DNA from: Phreatobacter oligotrophus
GTDB lineage: Bacteria; Pseudomonadota; Alphaproteobacteria; Rhizobiales; Phreatobacteraceae
Assembly: GCF_003046185.1 (NCBI RefSeq)
Contig: NZ_PZZL01000001.1
Location: 682,001-746,000, forward strand
DNA: 64,000 bases
Direction: 5' to 3'
The first letter of the stretch is position 1. Every line of letters starts with the position of its first letter. The notes under the pieces were generated by a model, which was given only the letters and a program-made list of their open reading frames with translations, made no database searches and had not been told where the DNA came from. Shown here piece by piece: positions 1 to 8,068 of this stretch. The translations under genes were made by a program, and so were the position numbers.

Positions 1-8
1 CGAGCGCT

Positions 9-458
9 TCAGTCGGCGGCGAGGCGCTTCAGCGCCGCGAGATCGGCGGCGAGGTCGTGGAAGTCGCGGGGCAGCCGGCCCTCCGGCGCCTCGACCTCCG
101 AGAAGTCGAGGGTCGCGAAGACCATGCCGGCCTGCGGCGAGGCGGTGCCGATGGCCATGTGCCAGTCGGGGAAGAGCCTGCGCTGTGCCACCACATGCTC
201 GACAAGCTGCAGGTCGCGGTGGCGGAGGTCGCCGGAGATCACGCCGTAGAGCTGCTCGATGGCATCGAGCGGGCCCTCGATCACCTGGGCGAACCAGGTC
301 CGCGCGCAGACGAGGAACCCGGTGATGCCAAGGGCGGCATTGCGCGGCACCGCCTCGGCCTCGATCGCGGCAAAGGCCGGATGGAAGCCCTCCGCGTCGC
401 AGGGGAGGTCGTGGCGGCTGAAATAGGTCAGCCGCATGAGGCCGGTCGTCTCACCCAT
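9..458 (-). CDS. BLUF-domain blue-light sensor protein
   Basis: A 149-residue protein that is essentially one BLUF (blue light using FAD) domain. The flavin-pocket residues known from AppA are all present: Tyr12, Asn40 in NAALGITGFL, Gln58 in FAQVIEGP and Trp99 in FPDWHMA. The Asn-Gln and Gln-Trp spacings (18 and 41 residues) equal those of AppA. No output domain follows; the last 40 residues are probably the C-terminal helices that short BLUF proteins use to contact a partner. The ATG at 458 is used; a second ATG at 437 (MRLTYF) is also plausible and would remove seven residues that are not part of the fold. A soluble cytoplasmic light sensor with an unknown partner is the likely role. Confidence 0.88.
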   Translation of the reverse strand: MGETTGLMRLTYFSRHDLPCDAEGFHPAFAAIEAEAVPRNAALGITGFLVCARTWFAQVIEGPLDAIEQLYGVISGDLRHRDLQLVEHVVAQRRLFPDWHMAIGTASPQAGMVFATLDFSEVEAPEGRLPRDFHDLAADLAALKRLAAD

Positions 459-530
459 GCGCGTCTTTCCGTGTCGTGAAGCTGGGCATCATGCCGGATT
501 GCAGCGCCGTGCCCAGTGTCTTTTGACATG

Positions 531-1406
531 TCACTTGCCCGGCCCCTTGAGGCCGGCCAGCCAGGCGAGGCCCTCGGCGATGAAGCGTCCGTCCATGTCA
601 TGCCCGCCGGGATGGGTGCAGAAGGAGAGCCCACCGCTGCGGCAGCCGCGCCAGGTCGTGCAGGTCTCGGCCTCTGTCTCCGCCACCTCCGGCACCGCCG
701 CGCATTGATTGGTGACGAGGGCGGTCGCAAGGCTCGCCCGCATGTCGCCCTGCCGCACGCCGCCGGACAGCGCCCGCCCGGCCAGCGGAACGGTGCGATC
801 CGCGCGGCCATGGACATGGCGGATGGCGACGGGCCCGCCCGGGCATGGCCCTTCCGGCACCGGGTGCCACAGGCCGCCGGCAATGGGCAGGAAGCCGGTG
901 AAACGCCCGGGCCTGTCGCAGGCCAGCGTCCAGGTGAGGAAGGCGCCGGCCGAGAACCCGCTGGCGACCACCCGGGTCGGGTCGACGGGGTGGTGGGCCA
1001 TGACGTCCTCCACCACCGCCGCGGCAAAGGCGAGGTCGTCGCGCGGCCGCGGGCCGCCCGGGCGCACGTACCAGCGCGCCTCGAGCCCTGCGGGAACGGC
1101 GAGGATGATGCCTTCCTTCTCCACCAGGCCGATCATGTCGGCGCGCGACAGGACCAGGGCCGGGCTTTCGCCAAGGCCGTGGAAGAAGACGACCAGGGGG
1201 AGGGGCCGCCGGCCGTCCCAGCCGGAGGGCACGGCGAGGGCATAGGTGCCGCCGGACACCGCGCAGGGCGCGGCGGGCGGGCAGGCCTCCGCCGCGCGGG
1301 CGGCGGGAGCGGCGGCGAGGGCCGCGACGGCAAGGGCGATCGCGGCAGGGCGCAAGCGGGGCTCCGGCAAAGGTGTCGCGGCAGTCTCGCCTGCCGCGAC
1401 CGTCAC
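531..1406 (-). CDS. Secreted LpqC/PHB-depolymerase-type esterase
   Basis: A 291-residue serine hydrolase of the LpqC/feruloyl-esterase/PHB-depolymerase-like family. An N-terminal hydrophobic stretch ending in Ala-rich AARAAEA looks like a cleavable signal peptide, so the enzyme is expected in the periplasm or outside. The oxyanion motif FFHGLGES, the nucleophile elbow GFSAG, an aspartate in HGRADRTVP and a histidine in HPGGHDMD give a full catalytic triad. Several cysteine pairs fit an exported protein. The start is a GTG at 1406 without a clear ribosome-binding site; a TTG 12 codons in would give a more usual signal peptide. The natural ester substrate cannot be told from sequence. It lies 16 bp beyond the stop of cynS on the same strand and might be read through from that operon. 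Confidence 0.8.
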   Translation of the reverse strand: MTVAAGETAATPLPEPRLRPAAIALAVAALAAAPAARAAEACPPAAPCAVSGGTYALAVPSGWDGRRPLPLVVFFHGLGESPALVLSRADMIGLVEKEGIILAVPAGLEARWYVRPGGPRPRDDLAFAAAVVEDVMAHHPVDPTRVVASGFSAGAFLTWTLACDRPGRFTGFLPIAGGLWHPVPEGPCPGGPVAIRHVHGRADRTVPLAGRALSGGVRQGDMRASLATALVTNQCAAVPEVAETEAETCTTWRGCRSGGLSFCTHPGGHDMDGRFIAEGLAWLAGLKGPGK

Positions 1407-1422
1407 CGGAAGCCCCCGCCGA

Positions 1423-1911
1423 TCACGCCTCCTTGAAGCCGTAGTCGGGGATGCCCTGCTCGTTGCCGTAATATTTGAAGGGCAGGAACTTGCCGGACAT
1501 GGTGATCTTCACCCGGTCGCCCTTGGGGTTCGGCTCGCGCTCGAACTCCATGTTGAAGTCGATGGCCGACATGATGCCGTCGCCGAACTCCTCCTCGATG
1601 ATCGCCTTCCAGGCCGGGCCGTTGACGAGGACCAGCTCGTAGAAGCGGTAGATCAGCGGATCGGTCGGCGGCATGGAGGTGCCGGTGCCGCGATAGGGCA
1701 CCTCGTTGAGCATGGCCTCCTCGGCGCTGGTGAGGCCGAACAGGGCGGCGGCCTTCTTCGCCAGCGGCTTCACCAGCTTGTGCTGGCCGAGCAGCGCGCC
1801 GATCACCAGGACCGGCGACATGCCGCCGATCTCGTCGGTGATGTGCTTCCAGGTCCAGCCCTTCTCGCGCTTGATGTCGAGGATCTTTTCCGTGAGCTCT
1901 TCGCGGATCAT
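1423..1911 (-). CDS. cynS: Cyanate hydratase (cyanase)
   Basis: 162 residues, close to the 156 of the E. coli enzyme. Cyanase converts cyanate and bicarbonate to ammonia and two CO2, detoxifying cyanate and releasing usable nitrogen in the cytoplasm as a decamer. The catalytic residues are conserved: Arg89 and Glu92 in IYRFYE and Ser115 in GIMSAID, with the same relative spacing as Arg96, Glu99 and Ser122 of E. coli. The N-terminal helical bundle (MIREELTEKILDIK) and the C-terminal KYYGNEQGIPDYGF segment are typical. The ATG at 1911 is chosen over an upstream in-frame start because it begins exactly where the family begins and is preceded by an ideal AAGGAG seven bases away. It is the last gene of the cyn operon. 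Confidence 0.96.
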   Translation of the reverse strand: MIREELTEKILDIKREKGWTWKHITDEIGGMSPVLVIGALLGQHKLVKPLAKKAAALFGLTSAEEAMLNEVPYRGTGTSMPPTDPLIYRFYELVLVNGPAWKAIIEEEFGDGIMSAIDFNMEFEREPNPKGDRVKITMSGKFLPFKYYGNEQGIPDYGFKEA

Positions 1912-1954
1912 CGTCCGTCTCCTTAGGGATTGCTCGGGGTTTCGGGGGTGGTCG

Positions 1955-2854
1955 TCAGACGGCGCGCGCCAGCGGCGGCGTCGGATCGGGGGCGCCGGGA
2001 GTGACCAGCGGCGGCGAGCGGCGGTTCCACACCTTGCCGGGGGTGGCGAGTTCGGCGGCAAAGCTCTTCGAGCGCGTCACCAGGAAGTCGATGATGTGGT
2101 TGCGCACGGGATAGAAGGCCGGGTGCTTGTGCACGTCGTGGCGCGAACGATCAGCCGGCAAAGGATTGACGACGATCTCGGCGATGCGGGCATCCGGGCC
2201 GTTGGTCATCAGCACGATCTTGTCGGCGAGATAGATCGCCTCGTCGACGTCGTGGGTGATCATGAAGACGGTCTGGCCGGTGGTGCGGCACAGGCCGCGG
2301 ACCTCGTCCTGCAGCGTGCCGCGGGTCAGCGCGTCGAGCGCCGAGAAGGGCTCGTCCATCAGCATGATCTTCGGCTCGATGGACAGCGCCCGGGCAATGC
2401 CCACGCGCTGCTTCATGCCACCGGAGAGCTGCGAGGGCTTCTTCATCTCGGCTCCCGCAAGGCCCACCGTGGCGATGGCCTTGCGGGCGTGCTCCTCGAC
2501 CTTCGCCTTCGGCCAGTCGCGCCACTTAGAGGCGACGGCATAGGCGACATTGCCGAGCACGGTGCGCCAGGGCAGCAGGCCGTGGCTCTGGAAGATGACG
2601 GCGCGGTCGAGGCTCGGGCCCTCGATGGCCTTGCCGTCGATGATGACGGCGCCCTCGGTCGGCTCGTCGAGCCCGGCGAGGATGTTCAGCACCGTCGTCT
2701 TGCCGCAGCCGGAATGGCCGATGACGCAGACGAACTCGCCGCGCTCCATGCCGAACCACAGGTCCTCGAAGATGGTGGTCTTGCCGCCCTCGGGGGCGGG
2801 GAAGCGGCGGGCAATGCCCTCGATGGAAATGTAGGACGAGGCCACGCGCGTCAC
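1955..2854 (-). CDS. cynD: Cyanate/nitrate-type ABC transporter ATPase
   Basis: A 299-residue ATP-binding subunit of the nitrate/sulfonate/taurine (NrtD/CynD/SsuB) class. Walker A GHSGCGKTT, Q-loop FQSHGLLPW, signature LSGGMKQR, Walker B IMLMDEPFSALD and the switch histidine in THDVDEA are all intact. The C-terminal extension (about 240-299) is typical of the Nrt/Cyn branch. The start is taken as GTG at 2854: this GTG shares bases with the TGA of the upstream permease gene (GTGA, four-base overlap), which implies translational coupling. It powers uptake of a small anion through the CynB permease; cyanate is inferred from cynS 43 bp downstream. Confidence 0.92.
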   Translation of the reverse strand: MTRVASSYISIEGIARRFPAPEGGKTTIFEDLWFGMERGEFVCVIGHSGCGKTTVLNILAGLDEPTEGAVIIDGKAIEGPSLDRAVIFQSHGLLPWRTVLGNVAYAVASKWRDWPKAKVEEHARKAIATVGLAGAEMKKPSQLSGGMKQRVGIARALSIEPKIMLMDEPFSALDALTRGTLQDEVRGLCRTTGQTVFMITHDVDEAIYLADKIVLMTNGPDARIAEIVVNPLPADRSRHDVHKHPAFYPVRNHIIDFLVTRSKSFAAELATPGKVWNRRSPPLVTPGAPDPTPPLARAV

Positions 2855-3696
2855 TCCTGATAGGTCACGAGGCGGGTGAGGCGGGCGAGGATCTGGTCCA
2901 GCGCCATGCCGACGAGGCCGATCAGCAGGATGGCCGTGATGATGTCGGTCAGCGACAGGTTGTTCCACTGGTTCCAGACGAAGTAGCCGATGCCTGTGCC
3001 GCCCACGAGCATCTCGGCCGCGACGATGACCAGCCAGGCGATGCCGACCGAGATGCGCATGCCGGTGAGGATGGTGGGCGCGGCGGCCGGCAGGATCACC
3101 GTGAAGGCCTTGCGCACCGGCCCGACCTCCAGCGTGCGTGCGACGTTGAGCCAGTCCTTGCGGACCGAGGCGACGCCGAAGGCCGTGTTGATCAGCATCG
3201 GCCAGAGCGAGCAGATGAAGATCACGAAGATCGAGGAGAGCGAGGAATCCTTGATCGTGTAGAGGGCGAGCGGCATCCAGGCGAGCGGCGAGATGGGCTT
3301 CATCACCTGGATGAAGGGATCGAGCGCCCGGTAGACCAGCGGCGACATGCCGATCAGGAAGCCGAGCGGCACCGCCACCGCCACGGCGATGCCGAAGCCG
3401 AGCAGCACGCGGGCGAGCGAATAGGCGAGCTGGATGCCGATGCCCATGTCATTCGTGCCGCGCACATAGAACGGGTCGGAGAGGTGCTTCCAGATCGCCT
3501 TGCCGACATCGATCGGGCCGGGCATCGGTGTCTGGCCGCCGGTCGCGGCGGCAGCGCCCACGAGCTTGGCATATTCCGGGTCGACCGCCTGGCCGCCCGC
3601 GCCGCCGCCGCTGACGGCGACATGCCAGGCGGCGAGGAAGACGCCGAGGATGACGAGGGAGAGGACGAGGGCGCGAAGGCCGATCGAGCGCGTCAT
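2851..3696 (-). CDS. cynB: Cyanate/nitrate-type ABC transporter permease
   Basis: A 281-residue inner-membrane permease of the binding-protein-dependent family (NrtB/CynB/TauC). It has an N-terminal membrane anchor (about residues 8-28), a soluble stretch containing a Gly/Ala-rich segment, and a run of further membrane segments from about residue 85 onward. The EAA loop that contacts the ATPase lies at about residues 193-215 (EVGPVRKAFTVILPAAAP). The ending ILARLTRLVTYQE overlaps the start of the ATPase gene by four bases. Together with the Tat-exported binding protein upstream it forms a complete ABC importer, presumably for cyanate. Confidence 0.9.
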   Translation of the reverse strand: MTRSIGLRALVLSLVILGVFLAAWHVAVSGGGAGGQAVDPEYAKLVGAAAATGGQTPMPGPIDVGKAIWKHLSDPFYVRGTNDMGIGIQLAYSLARVLLGFGIAVAVAVPLGFLIGMSPLVYRALDPFIQVMKPISPLAWMPLALYTIKDSSLSSIFVIFICSLWPMLINTAFGVASVRKDWLNVARTLEVGPVRKAFTVILPAAAPTILTGMRISVGIAWLVIVAAEMLVGGTGIGYFVWNQWNNLSLTDIITAILLIGLVGMALDQILARLTRLVTYQE

Positions 3697-3727
3697 GGCC
3701 GGACCTCGAAGGTGGGAAGGACAGGTG

Positions 3728-4192
3728 TCACAGGCCGAGCTCCGTCAGGCCGGGGAAGTCGGCGGGGCGGATGCCGAGCGGCCAGGTGAAGCGGCGCTCG
3801 GCCTCCGTGATGGGGACGTCGTTGATGCTCGCCTCGCGCCGCTCCATGTAGCCGTCGGCGTCGAACTGCCATTGCTCGTTGCCGTAGGAGCGGAACCACT
3901 GCCCCGCGCCGTCGTGCCACTCGTACTGGAAGCGCACGGCGATGCGGATCTCGTGGAACGCCCAGAGCTCCTTGATCAGCCGATAATCCTGCTCCTTCGC
4001 CCATTTGGCGGCGAGGAAGGCGCGGATCGCCGGCCGTCCCGCGAAGAACTCCGAGCGGTTCCGCCAGGTGCTGCCCTCGGTATAGGCAAGCGCCACCCGG
4101 TCGGGGTCGCGGGTGTTCCACGCGTCCTCTGCGGCGCGCACTTTCTGGCGCGCCGTCTCGAGGGTGAACGGCGGGATGGGAGGCCGGGTCAT
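3728..4192 (-). CDS. NTF2-like (DUF1348/SnoaL-fold) protein inside the cyanate operon
   Basis: A 154-residue protein of the DUF1348 branch of the NTF2/SnoaL-like superfamily, recognisable by [18 protein letters not shown] near the start, the [11 protein letters not shown] and FLAAKWAKE segments and the end block [17 protein letters not shown]. The fold makes a cone-shaped pocket used by isomerases, dehydratases and ligand-binding proteins; no catalytic assignment is possible here. The ATG at 4192 is preceded by GGAG at good distance; a longer reading frame continues upstream but overlaps cynA in another frame. It sits between the binding-protein gene (29 bp upstream) and the permease gene (31 bp downstream), same strand, so it is very probably co-transcribed with them. 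Its role in cyanate use is unknown. Confidence 0.85.
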   Translation of the reverse strand: MTRPPIPPFTLETARQKVRAAEDAWNTRDPDRVALAYTEGSTWRNRSEFFAGRPAIRAFLAAKWAKEQDYRLIKELWAFHEIRIAVRFQYEWHDGAGQWFRSYGNEQWQFDADGYMERREASINDVPITEAERRFTWPLGIRPADFPGLTELGL

Positions 4193-4221
4193 GGTGGCTC
4201 CGATGGCGGTCTGCCGCCGCC

Positions 4222-5604
4222 TCAGCTGCGCTTGATGGCGAAGGAGGAGATGTATTCCTCGGGCTTGGCCGGATCGAAGGCCTTGCCCATCACCGAGAAG
4301 CTCTTGCTGGCGGTGGCGGGCGGGGTCAGGCCGAGCTCGCGCATCATCGCGGCGGCATCGGTGGCGAGGAAGACCTGGCGGGCAATGCCATTGTAGTCGA
4401 CGTCGCCGCGGATCTGGCCCCAGCGCTTCATCTGGGTGAGGATCCACACCGCGAAGCTCTCCCACGGGAACGGGTCGAACTGGATGCGGTTCGGGTCGCG
4501 CTTCACCTGGCCGAGGCCGTCCGCATAGGTGCCGGTGAGGATCTGCTCCAGCACCGTGACCGGCTGGTTGAGATAGTTCGGCGCGGCGATGGCGGTCGCG
4601 ATCTCGCGCCGGTTCTCCGGCTTCTGGGCATGGGCCGTGGCGTCGATGATCGCCTTGAGCAGAGCGCGATAGGTGTTCGGCATGGTGGTGACGAACTCGC
4701 GGCTCGCCGCGAAGGCGCAGCAGGGGTGGCCGTCCCACAGCTCCTTGGAGAGGATGTGGATGAAGCCGACGCCGTCGAAGACCGCGCGCTGGTTGAACGG
4801 GTCGGGGCCGAGGAAGCCGTCGATATTGTCGGCGCGCAGGTTGGCGACCATTTCCGGCGGCGGCACGGCGCGGATCTGCACGTCGCGGTCCGGATCGAGG
4901 CCGGCCTCGGCGAGGTAGTAGCGCAGCAGGTAATTGTGGATCGAGAAGTCGAAGGGCACGGCGAAGCGGAAGCCCTTCCAGTCCTTCGGATCGCGCTTGT
5001 CCTTGTGCTTGTTGGCAAGCGTGATGGCCTGGCCGTTGATGTTCTCGATCGCCGAGACCGAATAGGGGATCGGGTTCGAGCCGACGCCCATGGTGATGGC
5101 GATCGGCATCGGCGCCAGCATGTGGGCGGCGTCATATTCCTTGTTCAGGGTCTTGTCGCGGATGACCGCCCACCCGGCGGTGCGCACCACTTCGACGTTG
5201 AGGCCGTGCTTCGAATAGAAGCCCAGCGGATGGGCCATGATGATGGGCGTGGCGCAGGTGATGGGGATGAAGCCGACCTTGAGGTCCTTCTTCTCGATCG
5301 GGCCGGTCTGGGCAAGGGCTTCCGTCGCCGCGCCGATGGGGAAGAAGCTGGCAATGGCGGCGGCAGCGGTGGAGGCGCCGACCGTCTTCAGGAAGGCGCG
5401 GCGATGGGTGTCGTTCGGAAACAGCGCGCGCATCACCGCCTGCTCGACGACGCGGCGGTAGCGGCTTTCCTCGCCCGCTGCCTCGACGGCGGTCGCCTCG
5501 GCGCGGATGGACGCCTCATGTTCGGCATCGGAGGCATGGCGGCCGCAGGCGCAGCCTTTCAGGAAACGCTTCGCGGCATTGAACGGATTGTCGAACAGGG
5601 CCAT
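4222..5604 (-). CDS. cynA: Tat-exported cyanate/nitrate-binding protein
   Basis: A 460-residue periplasmic solute-binding protein of the NrtA/CmpA/CynA family ([24 protein letters not shown] begins the mature lobe). A twin-arginine signal is seen at residues 67-100 ([13 protein letters not shown] followed by a hydrophobic stretch ending in ALAQ). Unusually it is preceded by about 66 residues that hold a Cys/His-rich motif, GCACGRH (Cys18, Cys20, His23) and EHE (His29). The ATG at 5604 follows AAGGA at good spacing; an earlier in-frame start would place the beginning upstream of the predicted transcription start. It is the first gene of the leftward cyn operon, about 38 bases from the predicted sigma-54 transcription start. 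The ligand is inferred from cynS to be cyanate; nitrate or nitrite is the alternative. Confidence 0.9.
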   Translation of the reverse strand: MALFDNPFNAAKRFLKGCACGRHASDAEHEASIRAEATAVEAAGEESRYRRVVEQAVMRALFPNDTHRRAFLKTVGASTAAAAIASFFPIGAATEALAQTGPIEKKDLKVGFIPITCATPIIMAHPLGFYSKHGLNVEVVRTAGWAVIRDKTLNKEYDAAHMLAPMPIAITMGVGSNPIPYSVSAIENINGQAITLANKHKDKRDPKDWKGFRFAVPFDFSIHNYLLRYYLAEAGLDPDRDVQIRAVPPPEMVANLRADNIDGFLGPDPFNQRAVFDGVGFIHILSKELWDGHPCCAFAASREFVTTMPNTYRALLKAIIDATAHAQKPENRREIATAIAAPNYLNQPVTVLEQILTGTYADGLGQVKRDPNRIQFDPFPWESFAVWILTQMKRWGQIRGDVDYNGIARQVFLATDAAAMMRELGLTPPATASKSFSVMGKAFDPAKPEEYISSFAIKRS

Positions 5605-5652
5605 GGGGTCATCCTTCGGGGTTGCGGTGGACGGCGATCGCCAGGAGGAGCT

Positions 5653-5668
5653 TGCAAGGGCGGGGCCA
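5653..5668 (-). promoter_or_regulatory. Sigma-54 (RpoN) -24/-12 promoter of the cyn operon
   Basis: Read on the minus strand the 16 bases are TGGCCCCGCCCTTGCA. Against the consensus TGGCACG-N4-TTGCA this matches 10 of the 12 defined positions, with the invariant GG and GC exactly ten bases apart. Transcription should start near 5642, leaving a leader of about 38 bases before cynA. The divergent gene encodes a GAFTGA-containing sigma-54 activator, which strongly supports the assignment. Confidence 0.82.
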
Positions 5669-5736
5669 AATCGGCCGTGGCGACCCAAAGCCGCAGAACC
5701 GCTGGATGGGCGCTACGAATGGCCAATTACGAAAAA

Positions 5737-5749
5737 TCGTCATTGACGA
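5737..5749. promoter_or_regulatory. Inverted repeat, candidate activator-binding site (distal)
   Basis: TCGTC-ATT-GACGA is a perfect 5-bp inverted repeat about 95-107 bp upstream of the predicted cyn transcription start, within the usual range of NtrC-family enhancer sites. With the neighbouring repeat at 5767-5780 it shares the half-site CGA/TCG. It lies about 50-60 bp before the divergent activator gene, so it could also serve autoregulation. Confidence 0.45.
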
Positions 5750-5766
5750 AGTCTCGTCGGTACTCT

Positions 5767-5780
5767 CACGATATGTCGTG
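5767..5780. promoter_or_regulatory. Inverted repeat, candidate activator-binding site (proximal to regulator gene)
   Basis: CACGA-TATG-TCGTG is a perfect 5-bp inverted repeat 125-138 bp upstream of the predicted cyn start and 17 bp before the GTG of the activator gene. Its centre is 30.5 bp (about three helical turns) from the centre of the 5737-5749 repeat, which would suit two activator dimers on one DNA face. Binding is inferred, not shown. Confidence 0.42.
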
Positions 5781-5797
5781 ACATCCGGAGACCCGCC

Positions 5798-7702
5798 GTG
5801 ATCCCGACCGCATCACCTGCCGGCGCCGCCTTCACCGCGCTTCCCGAAGCCGCGCTGGTCATCGATCCGCGCTCGGCGGCCATCGTCGACGCCAACCCGG
5901 CGGCCGAGCGCCTTCTCGGCTATCCCGCCGCCGCGCTGCGGGCGCTGCGCATCACCGACCTGCACCGCGGCCAGCGGCCGGCCCTGGTCGTCTTCACCGA
6001 GGAGGTCCTCTACCGGGGCGTTGCCCATACCCGCAGCCTGTCGCCGCTGAAGGCCGGCGGCGGCACGCTGCGCGTCGAATATGCCGGCACGGTGCTGCGG
6101 GCGGGCGCCGAGCCGCTGGTCCTGCTGACGATGGTCGATCTCGAGGCCCGCCACCGCCGCGACATCGACGCCGATGCCGACGGTACGCTCCGCCAGGGCA
6201 TCGACGAGTGGAAGCGCGTCGAGCGCCTCTTCCACACCATCGAGAAGGAGAACCAGCTGATCCTCAAGGCGGCAGGCGAGGGGATCTATGGCGTCAATGC
6301 CGACGGCAAGACCACCTTTGTCAACCCGGCGGCCGAGGCCCTGCTTGGCTGGACGGCCGAGGAACTGGTCGGCAAGGACATGCACTCGCTCGTCCATCAC
6401 CACCGCGCCGATGGCTCGCCCTATCCGAACCAGGCCTGTCCGATCTACGCCGCCTTCCGCAATGGCGCGGTGCAGACCGTCACCGACGAGGTCTTCTGGA
6501 AAAAGGACGGCACGCCGCTCTGGGTCGAATATACCTCGACCCCCATCCGCGAACGCGGCGCCATCATCGGCGCGGTCATCGTCTTCCGCGATGTCAGCCA
6601 GCGCCGCGAGGCCGAGGAGAAGCTGCGCCAGGCGCTCGCCGAGGTCGACAGCCTGCGCGAGCGGCTGGAGCGCGAGAACGCCTATCTCCAGGAGGAAATC
6701 CGCCTCGAGAGCAATCACCGCGGCATCATCGGCCGCTCCTCCGCCATCCAGAAGGTGCAGCGGCAGATCGATCTCGTCGCCCCGACCGATGCGACCGTCC
6801 TCGTCACCGGCGAGTCCGGGACCGGCAAGGAGCTGATCGGCCGCGCCATCCATGAGGCCAGCGCCCGCCGCGACCGCCCGCTCATCCGCGTCAACTGCGC
6901 CGCCATCCCGCGCGAACTCTTCGAGAGCGAGTTCTTCGGCCATGTCCGGGGCGCCTTCACCGGCGCGCTGCGCGACCGCATCGGCCGCTTCGAGCTCGCC
7001 GATGGCGGCACGCTCTTTCTCGACGAGGTCGGCGAGATCCCGCTGGAACTGCAGGGCAAGCTGCTGCGCATCCTGCAGGAGGGGCAGTTCGAGCGCGTCG
7101 GCGAGGAGCGCACGCGCACGGTCGACGTCCGCGTCATTGCCGCGACCAACCGCGACCTGCGGGCCGAGGTGAGGGCAGGGCGCTTCCGCGAGGACCTCTA
7201 TTTCCGCCTCGACGTCTTCCCCATCCATTCGGCGCCCCTGCGCGAGCGCATCGAGGATGTGGCGCCGCTCGCCCTCCACTTCCTCCGCCATGCCGAACGC
7301 AAGCTGAAGGTTTCGGGCCTCGGCCTGTCGGAGGGCGATGTGAGGCGGCTTGCCGCCTATGACTGGCCCGGCAATGTCCGCGAATTGCAGAATGTCATCG
7401 AGCGCGCCGCGATCCTCGCCCGCAACGGCCGCCTGACCATCGACCTGCCGGGAACCGCACCCCGTCCCACGGCTCCCGAGCCGATCGTGCTGCCCGCCGA
7501 TGGTCTCCTCACCGAGGAGGAGCGACGCCAGCGCGACCGGCGCAGCCTCATGGCAGCGCTGGACCTTGCCGGCGGCAAGATCTCCGGTCCCGGTGGCGCG
7601 GCGGAGCGGCTCGGCGTCAGGCCGACGACCTTCGCCTCGCGCCTCAAGGCCCATGGTCTCGACCCGCGGGCCTGGCGCAGCACGTCCCGTCCGTCCCCCT
7701 GA
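5798..7702 (+). CDS. PAS-PAS-AAA+ sigma-54 activator, likely cyn regulator
   Basis: A 634-residue bacterial enhancer-binding protein. Two PAS domains (about 10-115 and 145-270) are followed by a coiled coil (270-305), the AAA+ domain (about 310-545) and a C-terminal Fis-type helix-turn-helix (about 585-620). Walker A GESGTGKE (338-345), the sigma-54-contacting GAFTGA loop (385-390) and Walker [12 protein letters not shown] are intact, so it should remodel RpoN holoenzyme. There is no receiver domain: the signal is sensed by the PAS region, whose second unit has an odd [19 protein letters not shown] segment rich in His with one Cys. The start is GTG at 5798 behind GGAG. It is divergent from cynA, which carries a sigma-54 promoter; control of the cyn operon, perhaps with autoregulation, is inferred. 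Confidence 0.92.
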   Translation: MIPTASPAGAAFTALPEAALVIDPRSAAIVDANPAAERLLGYPAAALRALRITDLHRGQRPALVVFTEEVLYRGVAHTRSLSPLKAGGGTLRVEYAGTVLRAGAEPLVLLTMVDLEARHRRDIDADADGTLRQGIDEWKRVERLFHTIEKENQLILKAAGEGIYGVNADGKTTFVNPAAEALLGWTAEELVGKDMHSLVHHHRADGSPYPNQACPIYAAFRNGAVQTVTDEVFWKKDGTPLWVEYTSTPIRERGAIIGAVIVFRDVSQRREAEEKLRQALAEVDSLRERLERENAYLQEEIRLESNHRGIIGRSSAIQKVQRQIDLVAPTDATVLVTGESGTGKELIGRAIHEASARRDRPLIRVNCAAIPRELFESEFFGHVRGAFTGALRDRIGRFELADGGTLFLDEVGEIPLELQGKLLRILQEGQFERVGEERTRTVDVRVIAATNRDLRAEVRAGRFREDLYFRLDVFPIHSAPLRERIEDVAPLALHFLRHAERKLKVSGLGLSEGDVRRLAAYDWPGNVRELQNVIERAAILARNGRLTIDLPGTAPRPTAPEPIVLPADGLLTEEERRQRDRRSLMAALDLAGGKISGPGGAAERLGVRPTTFASRLKAHGLDPRAWRSTSRPSP

Positions 7703-8068
7703 TCGGCCACGCTACCCGCAGGGGTTGCTGCGGCGGATCGCCGCAACGCATGCGGCCGCCTCCCGGCCGGGTCTGCCGGCCTGCGGCGCGTCGCCTCATC
7801 CTTGTGCACAGTGCCGGCTCTGCAACGGTGTGATGACACCGTGAATCCCGGCCTTTCCGGCGTCGCGTGACGCCAGAAGCGGCAGGCCACCCGGTACGGT
7901 GCCACCGATCAGCGCAGCTGATGCAAATTGTCACAGAGATTGATGGTCCCGTTGAAAAGCCGGCCGCCATTTGCAGACCTTTGCGCAGCTTCCGGGACGC
8001 ACCGGTGGCCAACGATCGTCCCGCCGATGCCGCGTCCGGCGCGCGGGACCTCATCAGGAGAGTTGGGA
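7703..8068. other. Gene-free interval holding the aap control region
   Basis: 366 bp between the sigma-54 activator gene and aapJ with no convincing coding frame. It contains three perfect inverted repeats: TGCGGCG-GAT-CGCCGCA (7729-7745), a hairpin just after the activator gene without a T-run; ACGGTGT-GATG-ACACCGT (7825-7842), an operator-like palindrome; and GGCGTC-GCGT-GACGCC (7859-7874). TTGTCA at 7928-7933 resembles a -35 box, but no good -10 follows at 16-18 bp. A clear AGGAG stands at 8056-8060 before aapJ. The aap promoter is most likely in the right half. Confidence 0.6.

Noticed and set aside
5813-7654. A 613-codon open frame on the minus strand
   Set aside because: Antisense to the sigma-54 activator gene; no domain likeness.
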